Source: Sarcocystis neurona (lineage: Eukaryota > Apicomplexa > Conoidasida > Eucoccidiorida > Sarcocystidae). Taken from it: DNA of 64,000 nucleotides. The position numbers and the translations under genes are program-made. Position 1 is the first letter of the stretch. Every line of letters starts with the position of its first letter. Positions 48,901 through 60,276 of the stretch are shown piece after piece. The notes beneath the pieces are model-generated. The model worked only from the letters and a program-made list of their open reading frames with translations. It ran no database searches and was not told where the DNA came from. Location of the stretch: the NCBI GenBank assembly GCA_000727475.1, contig KL647289.1:394636-458635 (forward strand), read 5' to 3'.

Positions 48901-51900
48901 CGCAGCTGCAGGTGCTGGTGCAGCAGATCCCGTCGCAGGGGCCGAAGCCGCGCGTGGTGCTGCCGCAGGAACTTCTTCCTCGACGAAGGACGAATTTCTT
49001 TTCCACTGGCAGCAGCAGGAGCGAGGCTACGACGGAGACAAAGCACCTCTTCAAAAGGACTCTGCCGCAGTCCACTCGCGATCCGAGGTGGATGGCAGCA
49101 GCAGCAGCCTCACTAGCAGCAGCTGCGTCGGAAGGAGCAGCAGCGTTGGCAGCAGCAGCAGCGTCGACAGCAGCAGCAGCGGCGACTGCAGCAGCAGCGG
49201 CGACTGCAGCAGCAGCGTCGGCAGCAGCGGCACGGCCAACAGGAGCAGCAGTGTTGTTGAGCCAGGCTACAGCAGCAGCATTCTGAACACGAGCAGCCGC
49301 GCGGTTGTGGAAGAAGAGAGCAGCTGGAGGAAGAACGACAGCAGCGGTGGAGAGAGCCACAGCAGCACGTGCTTTTACATGAGTATGACTAGCATAACGC
49401 AGGAATTGGAGTGGGACGTGGGAGGAGGAGCGAAGGGAGGAGGGAGCTTAGCAGACTCGTGCAGCACGGCAGCAGCAACAAGCAGCTTGCTCGTCGAAGG
49501 GGAGCTCTTCGGTAGAGGAACGGGCACATGTTCTTCGCCTCGGGGAGCACGACTTTCCTCTGCTGCAGGGGCGGGTTCTTGCTCGCCTGTCGCAGCAGCG
49601 TCCCAGGACCAGCACACAGGGGTACCGGCGACACACCAGCAGCAGCAGCAACGGAGCCGAAGCAGCAGCGACAGAGAGACAGCAATGTGTGCAGAACGAG
49701 GAAGAGGTAGTGTGTTCGTAAGCAGTCAAAGGGACGTGGAGGAAGCCAGCGTGAAGAGCAGCGGCAGCAGTAGGGAATGCTGCAACGGCACTCCTAGCAG
49801 CAGCAGCCTGTGCGTTCGCTCGTCAGGTGGAGGAGAGCTCGCAGTTGAGGCAGCGTCTGGCAGCAGCAGCAGCAGCGGTGGAGCCGAAAGCGAGGAGACG
49901 CCAGCTGCCGCTGCTGCTGCTGTTTCTTCTGGGGAGGCACAACAGCGGCAGGGAGGGTCCGCGCAGCAGCAGCAGAGTAACCAGCAACTGGAGCAACGGC
50001 ATCTATGCCAGGTAGAGCAGCAGCAGACGACGCAGCAGGGACAGACGTCTGCTGCCAGCGAAGAAAAGTCAGTCCGTCGTAGCCCTGTGTATGTAGAGGT
50101 GGGAAACGCCTTGGTGGCCGTAGCGCGTGAGGCGAACACGCCTCTGCGAAGTCCTGTCTCTGCAAGGGTGGACGACTATGCCTGGCGGCTGTCTGCTGCT
50201 GCTGCTGCTGTTGGTACGCCCACCAGGCTTGCGTCGCCTCTGTCAGAAGTTGCGCCGCATGCAGCTGCGGCGGCTGACTCTGCTGCGGCGGCGCCTGGGG
50301 GGCCTGCTGCACCGGCTGAAATCAGCGTTCCCTTGGCAGTCCTGCAATACCAGAAACAGTATTGCGCCGGAGAAGGCAACACAGCGGAGTGCGTCGTAGG
50401 GGGAAGGGGCATGTCTCGTGAACGCGCAGCAGAAGCAGCAGCAAGATGCCGCAGGGCGGTCTCCGCAGGGTCGCTGCCCTTTGCAGCACTTCGTATCGAG
50501 CCTCAGTCAGACGAGCTTGGAGTGGCAGGTAGAGCAGCAGCAGCAGCAGCGGAGGACGATAGGTGGCTGCTGACCCGCCGCGCCAGTGATTCTTTTTCAT
50601 CTGAATGTAGCAGCAAAAGTCTTACGCATGGCGAAGAACGGTCCGGAGAAGAAGCTGCTGCAGCAGCAGTCTCCTGTCGCAGAATTCACGTTGCGACTTT
50701 CTTTCGACGCTACAGACACCGACGTCCTTCCTCTGCGTTAGCAGTTGCTGGATCTGTCCCCCTCGACACCGCTGCTGCTGCTGTCGCTACTTCTGGGAGT
50801 TTTGCTGCATGTGAATATCCGGCTCCTGCCGCTGTCACCGAGACTCCCGAGATTGCTGCAGCGCCTGCCGCGACGGGTGCTCCGCACGCTGCAAGCGCTG
50901 TTGCTGCTGCTGCTGCGGGACCTCGTGCCACGGGCGCTCCGCAGGCTGCAGGCGCTGTTGGTGCTGCTGCTGCTGCAGGGCGCGCTGTGACGGGCGTTCC
51001 GCAGGCTGCAAGCGCCGTTGCTGCTGCTNNNNNNNNNNNNNNNNNNNNNNNNNNNNNNNNNNNNNNNNNNNNNNNNNNNNNNNNNNNNNNNNNNNNNNNN
51101 NNNNNNNNNNNNNNNNNNNNNNNNNNNNNNNNNNNNNNNNNNNNNNNNNNNNNNNNNNNNNNNNNNNNNNNNNNNNNNNNNNNNNNNNNNNNNNNNNNNN
51201 NNNNNNNNNNNNNNNNNNNNNNNNNNNNNNNNNNNNNNNNNNNNNNNNNNNNNNNNNNNNNNNNNNNNNNNNNNNNNNNNNNNNNNNNNNNNNNNNNNNN
51301 NNNNNNNNNNNNNNNNNNNNNNNNNNNNNNNNNNNNNNNNNNNNNNNNNNNNNNNNNNNNNNNNNNNNNNNNNNNNNNNNNNNNNNNNNNNNNNNNNNNN
51401 NNNNNNNNNNNNNNNNNNNNNNNNNNNNNNNNNNNNNNNNNNNNNNNNNNNNNNNNNNNNNNNNNNNNNNNNNNNNNNNNNNNNNNNNNNNNNNNNNNNN
51501 NNNNNNNNNNNNNNNNNNNNNNNNNNNNNNNNNNNNNNNNNNNNNNNNNNNNNNNNNNNNNNNNNNNNNNNNNNNNNNNNNNNNNNNNNNNNNNNNNNNN
51601 NNNNNNNNNNNNNNNNNNNNNNNNNNNNNNNNNNNNNNNNNNNNNNNNNNNNNNNNNNNNNNNNGCTGCTGCAGGACCTGCTGCGATGGGCGCTCCGCGG
51701 GCTACAGGCGCTGTTGCTGCTGCTGCTGCACTGGAAGGAGGAGACGCCGGAGGAGAACAGTTGCCGGTGGCTGCTTTTTTTCCTGCAGCGGATTCATTAG
51801 GGCGAAAAGCGTTCAAACGACGGGTGGTGCGCCGCGCGGTAAGACGGGCTTTTGAATTTTGCGTTGAGAAGGCAACAGCAGAAGGAGGAAGTGCCTCTCC

Positions 51901-54184
51901 TGTGTCTGCTGCGCGAAAAGGAGGAGGAGGAGCAGGGGGCTCGTGTGGAGTCCAGGCGACTGCAGATTCTTCTGCATCGCCGGCGCCTTCTGCGTGCGCG
52001 CCGCGGTCTGCTGTTGCTTCGCCGGGGTCTCCTGCCGTTGCTTCCCACACAGTTGCCGCTGCTTCACCACCCACTGCTGCTGGTGCTGCTGCTCCTCCTC
52101 GTCCGGCGACTGACGCAGCTGCCACTTGCTGCAACGGAGAGACGCTACAAGGAGACACTACTGCTGCAGCTCAGGTGGAAAAAGAAGTTGCAAAAAACGA
52201 CCATACACACGTGTTGCAGCCAGATGTAGAGATCTGTGGCGGTGGTGACAGCAGCAGCGCATTTGTGCCTGGTGGGCCCGCGTCAAGAATAGAAGAACGC
52301 CGCCCTGCAGATACATCATGCAGCTGGCACGTGAGGCGAGCAGCAGCAGCAACCAAAGAGACATTCTGGAGTGGGGGGCCTCCTGAACAGGCAAACGCAG
52401 AGGCAGCCTGTCTTGCCCTACCGCGTCCCAGTGCTGTTGCGGCTGCGTTTGTTGGTGCCGTCGCACAACCTGGTGCTTCGCCTACTGCCGCAGTTGCTGC
52501 TCTGCCGGCAGTGGCTGCTGCCTTGCCTGACGTGGGTGGTCCTCACCTTGATGTGTCTGTTGCTGCCGCTGCTCCTCTCCTTCCTCCGGGTCCTGCGGCT
52601 GCTGCTACTGCTGCTGACAGCGGCCTGCCGACGGCGGCTGCTGCGGAGGAAGAGAAGGAGCTTGAAAGGGAACGCGCGACAGGAGGACCAGGAGCCTTGG
52701 GAGATGAATTTCAGGACAGAGATTCGTCGAGTAGAAGGTCACCAAAGCTGGCACAAAATTCCACGTTGCCTCGTGATACTGACGTAGTCATAGGTGATTC
52801 TTTAGATGATCTTCCTGTTGCGTTTGCTGCTGAGGGGCGGCATCCCGACTGTCGAGTTTCAGAAGAAGCAGAGATCATTCGAACTTGCAAAGCAACAGCA
52901 GCAGAAACAGGCGGAGAGGGCACAGCAGCGACACAGGTCCACGCTGCAGCAGAGGCACTTGCAATAGAAGTCGGCGCAGCGCAGACAGGTACCCCAATTG
53001 CTGCAGCAGCGACTACTGGCAGAGCTGTATTTCGTACTGAGGAGGGAACGGAGAAAACAGCCGGCAACGCACGAACTACACAGGAGCAGCGGATGGAGAA
53101 AGAATGGCGGGGCAGTATGACGTCGAAACATCATTTGTGGTCGCGAAGGCGTCGCTACGTGCATGCCGTGATGGGGAGCACGAGAACGCGTCGCCCGTCG
53201 CACAGCGGCACCGAGGAGGACGAGAAAGGAGAACAGGAACAGCAACAGAAGTTAGCAGAAGGAGAGTGCTGTACAGGAGGGACTGCGACAGCAGGTGAAG
53301 AAGCCGCTGCGGGCATAGGTGATCACGGGCATGCATCATCTGCGTGTGTCGCAGTGTGTGAAGGCGGCAGAAGATCCCGCCGACGAGAAGTTGTGCGGCC
53401 GTTTTTGAAGCCACTTCACCGGAGGAAGCCGCACGTCTCACAAGATAATGAAGACAAATCGTTCAAAGTGGACGAAGATGGAGACACACTGCACAAATAC
53501 ACACGAAATACGGCTGCAGCGCACCACTGTCACGAGACAGAAGCAGCATCGGTAACGGTTAACGGAAACGATGCTACACCACGTAGAAGTCAAGGAGTAG
53601 GGACGTCCTACAGAAATCTAGGGAGTGGGGCTGCGTTTCTTCACTTGCGAAGAAACGAGGCAAAATCTCCCACTTTGGCAGGAGATGATGCTGGAGGAAG
53701 TATGGTTGTTTGCAGTTCCAGTGGACTCGTGGTCGACAGCGTGACTCTATGTTCCTTAGCAGTTTCAATGAATAGAACAGCCGGAGATGACACATCGCAT
53801 GGGACGAGTGTGGGGTATAGCGGCGATGATGAGATCGGAGAAAAAGTTAGATGCAGGAAACCCATGCAAATAGACACTGAAGGAGGTAGCATTTATGAAG
53901 CGACAGAACTCAAAGAAGACGACATAGGAGCAGTGCTATCCAGTCGCGCGCTGCCGACAGCTGTTGCAGTGAACGCGTGCAGTGCAGACACATTCGCTGA
54001 GAGAGACGCAGCAGCAGCAAGAGAAACTTTGAGGAGAGAGATTCTTGGTAGTATAGTTGAGGGCGATGCGCTTCATGAAGAGGAAACGGAGAACGCGATT
54101 TTAGGCAACTCGCCGACGAGTGCGGTACAAACTCGGAAACGCACAAAACTGCGCTCGCTGGCACGACGGCTACTCCGACAGTAA
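36998..54184 (+). CDS. CRAL-TRIO (Sec14-like) domain protein with very long low-complexity tail (4 exons)
   Basis: Exons read as 36998-38803, 39736-39932, 43936-44269 and 45245-54184, with compatible phases. The first in-frame ATG is 36998; the frame opens at 36809, so an upstream exon is possible. Joined, the product is about 3,758 residues, including 212 unknown ones from the gap at 51029-51664. After about 550 Ala/Ser-rich residues comes a CRAL-TRIO N-like helix block (VEQQVLRFLYCTAFDIPKTV), then VAYWHGRDRALRPLLVIRVE, then VESWCILCDCRGTSFSSFPV, RLHRLYLLNAPRLFHVLARS, KKVRIFSNSDDW and LERKYGGDQPD. The GRD.RP, VE.W..L.D..G, R...LY..NAP..F and L...YGG elements in this order define the CRAL-TRIO fold, which binds small lipids such as phosphoinositides or tocopherol-like ligands. 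The exon-4 tail is mainly Ala/Ser/Gln/Gly/Glu runs with a few complex islands (VRRSPVYVEVGNALVAVARE; FKRRVVRRAVRRAFEFCVEK) and a basic C-terminus. Ligand and location are unknown; no signal peptide or membrane segment is evident. Confidence 0.85.
37220..37340 (+). repeat. 24-base coding tandem repeat in CRAL-TRIO exon 1
   Basis: The unit GACACTTCCGCCGCCGGTGC plus TGCT occurs in about four to five copies and encodes DTSAAGAA. Outer copies are more diverged (AGTSATGAA-like). Confidence 0.85.
40643..40895. repeat. Array of five units of about 55 bases
   Basis: Units beginning GACTGCTCCATAGGAGCA start at 40643, 40698, 40752, 40800 and 40863. The first three continue with AGAAGTAGAAGTG.TAGTTT and ATCGGTCA; the last two diverge. 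CTCC..GGAG inside each unit is a short inverted repeat. Confidence 0.88.
41920..42655. repeat. Long imperfect TAG/GTA trinucleotide tract
   Basis: About 730 bases are dominated by GTAGTAGTA with interspersed GTT, GTG and ATA variants. One + strand frame is nearly all TAG stop codons, so the tract cannot be coding through that frame. It lies in intron 2 of the CRAL-TRIO gene. A looser TAG-rich halo extends on the left towards about 41680. Confidence 0.9.
44270..45244 (+). other. Intron 3 of the CRAL-TRIO gene, with a palindrome cluster
   Basis: The donor GTACGC follows GTTAAG and the acceptor TTTGCTGCAG precedes GACTGG; the join is in phase 0 and gives QPDIVK-DWFPYRFYPG. The 975 bases carry three exact copies of GTGTACGTACAC (44700, 44834, 45208) and one single-base variant (44999). 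A 205-codon ORF (44575-45192) crosses it, but the domain reading requires it to be spliced out. Confidence 0.75.
45208..45219. promoter_or_regulatory. Palindrome GTGTACGTACAC (one of six exact copies)
   Basis: This 12-base perfect palindrome recurs exactly at 4729, 5168, 35377, 44700, 44834 and 45208, with the variant GTGTACATACAC at 44999. Copies at 4728, 35376 and 45207 extend to the 14-base GGTGTACGTACACC. It may be a binding site for a dimeric factor; this is inferred from symmetry and recurrence alone. Confidence 0.4.
50876..51735 (+). repeat. Coding minisatellite of 57-60 bases, interrupted by assembly gap
   Basis: In-frame units such as GAPQAAGAVGAAAAAGRAVT recur before the gap (three visible, the third cut) and after it (GAPRATGAVAAAA). 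Unit lengths are 19 or 20 codons. The 636-base run of N at 51029-51664 falls inside the array, so the real copy number is unknown. Confidence 0.88.
51029..51664. other. Assembly gap (636 N)
   Basis: The gap lies inside a tandem repeat of the CRAL-TRIO tail. Its length is a multiple of three and the frame is the same on both sides, but the number may be only an estimate. Confidence 0.99.
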
Positions 54185-55706
54185 TCATGGAGTTTCTTGA
54201 TGAAAGGTGTAATATGTATTTTTAGTGCGTGTCATTGTCTCTGGCATTCTCCGGCTCGATGAGCAGACCAACAGGAGGGACACCCAGCGTCAAACGTGTA
54301 TAGTTGAATGCCACGCTGGGTAAGGTACAGAACCGGTAGGCATTCCGGCGGTTCCGCACGGCTCTGTTTTACAGGTTTTTGTTCCGTGCTGCATACGCTG
54401 TATGGTATACTCTCATTCTAATCCGACCAGATTTTTTTATGTGTACTATTCCCGTGAAGTATCCTTGAACACACGTCTCTGATTTCCCGGTAGCGCAGCT
54501 GCAGCGAGTTGCTTTTGTGGATGGTTAAATGGGAAGCGGCTACGAGCTTTGGTTGTAGGCGAAAGCACAACGGAAGCGAGCGTTTGTGTGTTTGGATTCA
54601 AAGGCGGGCACGAAAAGAATTTTGTGAGGGGTACCTGTCGGTGTAAATGCGGCAACCTGGGGATTTCCACCCCGTCCGAACCTATTTCATGTATAGGCGG
54701 AGATGTCTCTGACACTTTTGTGCACGTGTGTATGTGTTGTTGCTCGTTTGTGACCGTGGTTTGGTGTGTTAGTTGTGTTTGCACGGATTTTTGCCAGTAT
54801 GCAGATATATAGGTACACGCTCTATGGAGCGGTGGTCAAAGAATAGGCCACGATTGAAGCTAAAGTCTGTAGACTTGGCAGCGCTGCACTTTGATACATG
54901 GGGCGAAACGGCGTCCTGTACAACCGCACAGCTGAGTGTTAGAGTTGAGCTGTGCGTACACTTGACCAACCTGTATCTCTATAATATATATATATATATA
55001 TACACATACATACATACATATATACGCAGCTGGTCAGATAGATAGATAAATAGGGACGTTTGCTCCCATGTGGACCGGCGAACGCAACGCGACCGCGTTT
55101 CGTGCGTAGCATTTACCACGTCGAGGACCCGAATAGTACACTATATATATATATGTATATTGGTAGACACACACACACACACACACGTGCTCTCGAGAGA
55201 ACGTGTGGGCTCGGCACATTCTGAGGAGATCAGAGTTTGAAGGAGTCTGAGACAAGGTGGCGATAATTCACATGCACGTGAGGACGAATCGCGTCTACGT
55301 GTGTTCAAGTGCACAAATTGAAACACACATCTTCTTCCATTTTCGAGATGATACGTGAACGGTCGACCGAACACGCAAATACGGACGAAGAAAAGGAGAT
55401 TTCATAGGGGACACCTAGCCACATGTGTGAAGGATAAGCGGACAGGCGTACACATAACCAGTACACACACGTGCATACCTGCACACGCATATAGAACAAC
55501 ACAGACATGTATAAACGTACGCACATCCACGCATACCTACATTCGTACACACATAGACACACAAAGACAGGTGCGGACGCAGACTCACGTACGCACATAC
55601 GAAACACTGGCTTGCAGCTATAAGCGTGTGGTTTTTTCTGCCAGTACTCGAGGCATGTGTAACCGTACGACGGCTACTGTTTTGAGCGGGGGGGACAGAT
55701 GCGATG

Positions 55707-55921
55707 ATGTCTCAGCGGCCCTCACGTGCCCAACCTGCCAGCCACAAAAGGTCGTCTGTAGTTGGAAGTTCAAGCTTCTCAGTGAACGCTGCAAACGCAG
55801 TGCAGCGTGTAAATGCAAGCACATCTGCAGACCCAGATAAGAAACTTCCTGCTGGACGATTTTTTATTCAGAAAGTGATGTTTCCTTTACGGGCAGCTGT
55901 TCGACAAGCGAGGGGACGTAA
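55707..55921 (+). other. Possible first exon of an unassigned gene
   Basis: The frame opens with MSQRPSRAQPASHKRSSVVG and runs to AAVRQARGRK, directly followed by GTAAGG. A candidate continuation follows an acceptor GACGTGCAG near 56150 (VEDQTTSAQDNGVAAEKISR). The composition is coding-like and free of repeats. Neither exon shows a known domain, so this stays a weak call. Confidence 0.25.
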
Positions 55922-57057
55922 AGTAAGGACAGGAACAGCGTTTCGTAGCAGCAGGAGGGACACCGAAGCATGGAAAAGCGGGTGTCTACTTTTTTGCCTC
56001 TTTTCAAGTGTTCCTTGCAACGGCCAGCGGGTGAGTGGACGCTGCGTTCACGCCAAGTCCGGACAACATTTTGTGCATTTGTGTCACACCCCTATGTGAC
56101 TTTCTGGTGGAATGAAAAAAGCAAGGTCTCGCAAGTGATGACGTGCAGGTGGAAGACCAAACGACAAGCGCTCAGGATAATGGTGTTGCAGCGGAGAAGA
56201 TTTCTCGAAAATGTGTTATGGCACGTGTCGCTGTTTTCTGCGGCTTCTGCACACCTGTCAAGCCTGCTACGTCTACCGCTATTTTAGCTTTCATCCGGAT
56301 ACAGGCTTCACACGTGGAGCTGCGCTTGAGTAGTAATTGAAGGAGTGTTCGGTTGCCTCACATAGTCAGATGACAGCAGACTACCATTGTCGTTTAAGAC
56401 GTGGATTGACGCTAGGAGGTGGGTCCGTATTTGCTGCGAGTGGCAGTCGTGGTCGAATAACGCGTCGGCTACATGAAGACCGGTAGAATATGCGCTTATT
56501 GCACCGCACACACAGAACACCGCACGTTCTAGTGTGCACGGCACGTGCGAAGTCGAGCCGTAGCTCCCTTTCAATTGAACACCTGCTGTTTATCAATACA
56601 GCATCTGTACAATCATCAGAGTACACTGTAAGCTGCACGTACACGCATATACGTATATATATGTGTTTAAGGGAGAACGCATAGAAGGTACGTTTTCACA
56701 ATTCTCCGTCTCAATGCGTATGTGTATATGTCTGTGGTATGCCTGCAAATATGCCTGCAAATATGTGTATACGTACACACACATTTGTCACTACACGCAC
56801 ATACGAGCAGGTGCGGTTGGGAACATAACCGACGTACTGCTCTAAAAGCTTTGTCATAACCACATGTCCATGTATAAGTCAAGGAATGTAGTGATCGGAA
56901 GCGTACACAAACGACGTTTATATCACTTGTATATTTACAACAGAACCATTTATTTGTTCACGCCTCTACGTCCAGCCTTTGGTTCAGTACGGTACCAGAT
57001 TGGGGCTAGTAGCGAGCGGCTTAAAAGCCTCCCCCGTAAACAGAAACTTCTTCACTC

Positions 57058-57453
57058 GTGTTCCCCCGACCAATACGGAAGCTCCTACTTGACGACGAAT
57101 TTGTACAGTCACGATCGAACAAGATAAGGAATTGTGACCAAAAAAAATTGAGTTCTGGAAAAGAAGCGGCAGTTAACGTAGTGTCGAAAAGCTACACGAA
57201 AAAGGACAAAAAGTGGCTGAACAAAAACCACACAGTGATGTATATTCATTGCGCGGGGAGATACCATAGAGGCCGCAAGTACACTGTTTATCGTCCGTTG
57301 TCTGCATTTATTGCATTTGGCAACTCCAAGCGAGCCGCTGAAGTGGGGAGTCCTTTTTTTGTTTTTTTTAATCTCCATCGAGAAGGGCTGTTTCTTCTCT
57401 TTCGAAATTCTTTACTGATGCATGGGTACTGCATCGTTGCGAGCTGCCCCTAA
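57058..57453 (+). other. Unassigned 131-codon open frame
   Basis: This Lys-rich open frame contains SSGKEAAVNVVSKSYTKKDK followed by a KWLNKNHTV stretch. It begins at a GTG and has no clear ATG start, so if real it would be an internal exon. No domain was recognised. Confidence 0.2.
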
Positions 57454-59525
57454 AGTGACTTGATCTACGTGAAGTCTGAAGGTCTCTTTGATAATTTGAG
57501 CTACTGCCTTGGAATCATGTAAGCGCAGTGTAGTCCGTAGACTCCAAACTGGGAGAAACCTTTCTTCGCGCTTGTTCCTCTCTGTATACATCCCTCTTAT
57601 GCAAGCTGGTATTCTCTGGTCGACACCTGGTGTTGCTGGTTTTTTCCTCGTATCTTCCCAGGTACGACCCAGTTCTACAACACATAAATGAGACGTAGAG
57701 TCCGGGTTGCAATCAGGTACTTCATGCCCAACGTACGCGAGGAGAGAACGCAACAGCTGTCTATGTACTCCTGCCTAAAAGGAAGCACGTTTTCTTAATA
57801 AAATCAAAAATCAGCTGTCTCTTTCATCCCGCCCTGAAGGAAGCGCGCCTGCTACACAGTCAAAAAAGTTTATCCGGTCCCGTTTCCCAGGTTACAATTA
57901 AACCGTGTATACATCCCAATTACTTCTGTAGGCGTTTCCTACTCTGTTTAGAAGCCATGTCGTCCAGGTTTGCACATGAAGGTATCGTACCTCACCACTA
58001 CGCCACCACATCGTGAAACGTTTTGAATGTGGATCCCAGTATGGGAAAACCCTCTGCTTCCCGCAAACATCTGTCCCACTGACCCCGCACTATAGGGTGG
58101 CACTTCTAATTCAAACCACCGTCCCCCTTGAGGGCACATAGTTCTTTTTCCCGTAGTTGTGTGGGAGTTTGCCTCCCACGCAACAGCCCTAGCCCTGAAC
58201 AAAAGCGCAGTCCTTTAACACATCAAGACAAACAACACACTTTGTCGAAACTTGCTGGTCCCCGGTTCCCGCCATTCCATTGAAGGAACTGTAATAGGTT
58301 GAACTTTTCCGTCTTTTCCCGTAAAGCGGTCAGATGCTCTTGATCCTTCCACCGATCTCTTCGCACCACACAGCAGCGGGTCAAACGTTTCTTAAGAAAG
58401 AGTTTTTCCCTTCGTGCCGTCAAGGTTGGGGCTTTTATGGCTCCAAGAAGATTAGAATTGGTAAACTGTGTCTCGTTAAGCATATCTCATGCGTTTCAAC
58501 CTCTTGACTAGGTGAGATACCCTCGCAAATTTCATAATGAGGGATAGAAGGACGTGTCTTTCTTGGCAATTTCAAGCGTGAGTTTCCGATGTGCGCGCCT
58601 CGTAAGTTGTAAGCATTGCACGCTTGTGCCGCCTAGGAATGCTCTGCGACAAGAAAGATATTTCCTACATCTCCCAGTGAACTTCTGAGCACTCTAGTTA
58701 TTCACAGAATTGCCAGGATACGAAACTCTATGAACGTTACCTCACTAAAGGAACGGTCACAGGTGGCAACACTTGCGAAATAGCACGTATTTGTTGGTTT
58801 CAGGTATTCATTATCTCTGCAGTGTGAGACGCAGATGGTGGACTGTAGAAGAACCGCGTCAGCATACTGTTTTTCTCAGAAAGAGTAGAAGACCGCGACA
58901 ACGGCGGCAGCGTCTCGTCCGGATTCGCACCTTTATCCTTAACAACTTTTCAAAGTCGGTCTGCAGACAAATATTACTAACTACTTGTGCAGGATCTGCC
59001 ATACATGCAGCGCTATATTTGTACTGTTGAATATGTGCGCTGGTGTCTTTGTTTTACTGTACTTCTTGCACTGATAAATGTCCGCTGCAAATTGTACACT
59101 ACATCATTAGCGAGTGCGCCCCGTCGTCAGCGGCAGCCGCGGTTTTTCCGCATTGGCGTTCATTCGCAGCAGTGTTCTGCTTCGAGCAGGCGCAGCGGGT
59201 TCCACCTGCTGTCTCCAGTGGGCAGATGACAACACCTGTTCGTATGCTATTTTGGGGAACATCACTTGCGTAAATCCATACGAACATCCATACACAGGCT
59301 CACTGAAACGGCTGTGAACGTGGACCTCTTTCGTTCGGCGCGGAGGCTTTCTAGATTGCCGCACTAGCACATGGAGTGAGAACCACATCCGCGTACATAC
59401 GTGCCCACGTATGTATATATATACATACACACATACATATATACATCCACATTCACACATGCATATATGTGTATCTCCAGTAGTAGGCCTACAACAAAAA
59501 ATTATGTCTCGAGTAGTCCAACAGG

Positions 59526-59703
59526 ATGAAGAAAGAAACGTTCAACAGGCTCCTTCAGCAGCGGCAGCTGCTTCTTCCTTGGGAGTGGGGCATCGGGGCA
59601 GTTTTGGTCAAGAAAGTGGGGTTTCCCAAACTAAGTCCAAACGCTCTTCTGTTGCTGTTATTGCTGACGGTCAACCTCCTTTTCGCTGATAAAGGGAAAT
59701 TAG
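59526..59703 (+). other. Candidate signal-peptide exon of the EGF gene
   Basis: The frame begins at an ATG in CAGGATGAAG and ends with ALLLLLLLTVNLLFADKGKL, a hydrophobic core with a plausible cleavage site after LFA, immediately before the donor GTGAGC at 59704. Its phase (one base over) matches the strong acceptor TTTTCTCTCCTTTGTCTGCAG-type site ending at 60385, which would feed directly into the EGF gene frame. The hydrophobic core sits about 37 residues from the Met, so it would be a recessed signal. RNA evidence is lacking. Confidence 0.4.
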
Positions 59704-60276
59704 GTGAGCATAAAATGCGGAAAACGTTATAAAGATCAGCCCGTTCACACACAACAACAAACATGTGGAAAAACAAAGCTGCGTACAAACCTGTGAGTAG
59801 ACAGTCAGCTCGTCGGGCGAACGTTGTGATCTGCACGTTTGCTTCACGTTCGGCACTTCAGCAGTGCAACCACGTGAATACATTCGGGGGAGATGAGTCT
59901 GGCGAGTTCTCGTGTAAATAAATATGTGTTCCTCGACAAAAAAGGGAAGACGCTGTGGCCAGTACCTCTTGGTGAGCTTACACCATCAGGGTCGCTACAA
60001 CATCTGTATACGAAGAGGTGCTGCAGTACTGTGCAACTCCTTCTCCTTCGCAGCTGGGCGTCCAGCTCGGCTTTCCCAGCAAGGCCCCTTCTTGATTCCA
60101 GCAGCAGACGGTAGAGATGACAAAGACGCATGTGGGAGGTTGTTTTGCACAGCGCACACAATACACATGTAACAAGAAAAATCCTTCGCGAAGTGTTCAC
60201 CGAACCCAGGCAGCACGAATGAGAAAGACTCTGTACCTCGTATTTACGCGAAAAAGCGGGGAATGAGGGGAAAACT

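Larger units (their letters stand above)
54185..59525. other. Intergenic, no gene recognised
   Basis: This is mostly unique sequence with TA/CA microsatellites near 54985-55035 and 55140-55190. Open frames with coding-like composition occur at 55707-55921, followed by a good donor GTAAGG, and at 57058-57453, but no family was recognised and no joined gene model could be defended. Confidence 0.5.

Noticed and set aside
50710..52158. 482-codon minus-strand ORF
   Set aside because: It is antisense to the CRAL-TRIO tail and includes the run of N, which inflates its length.
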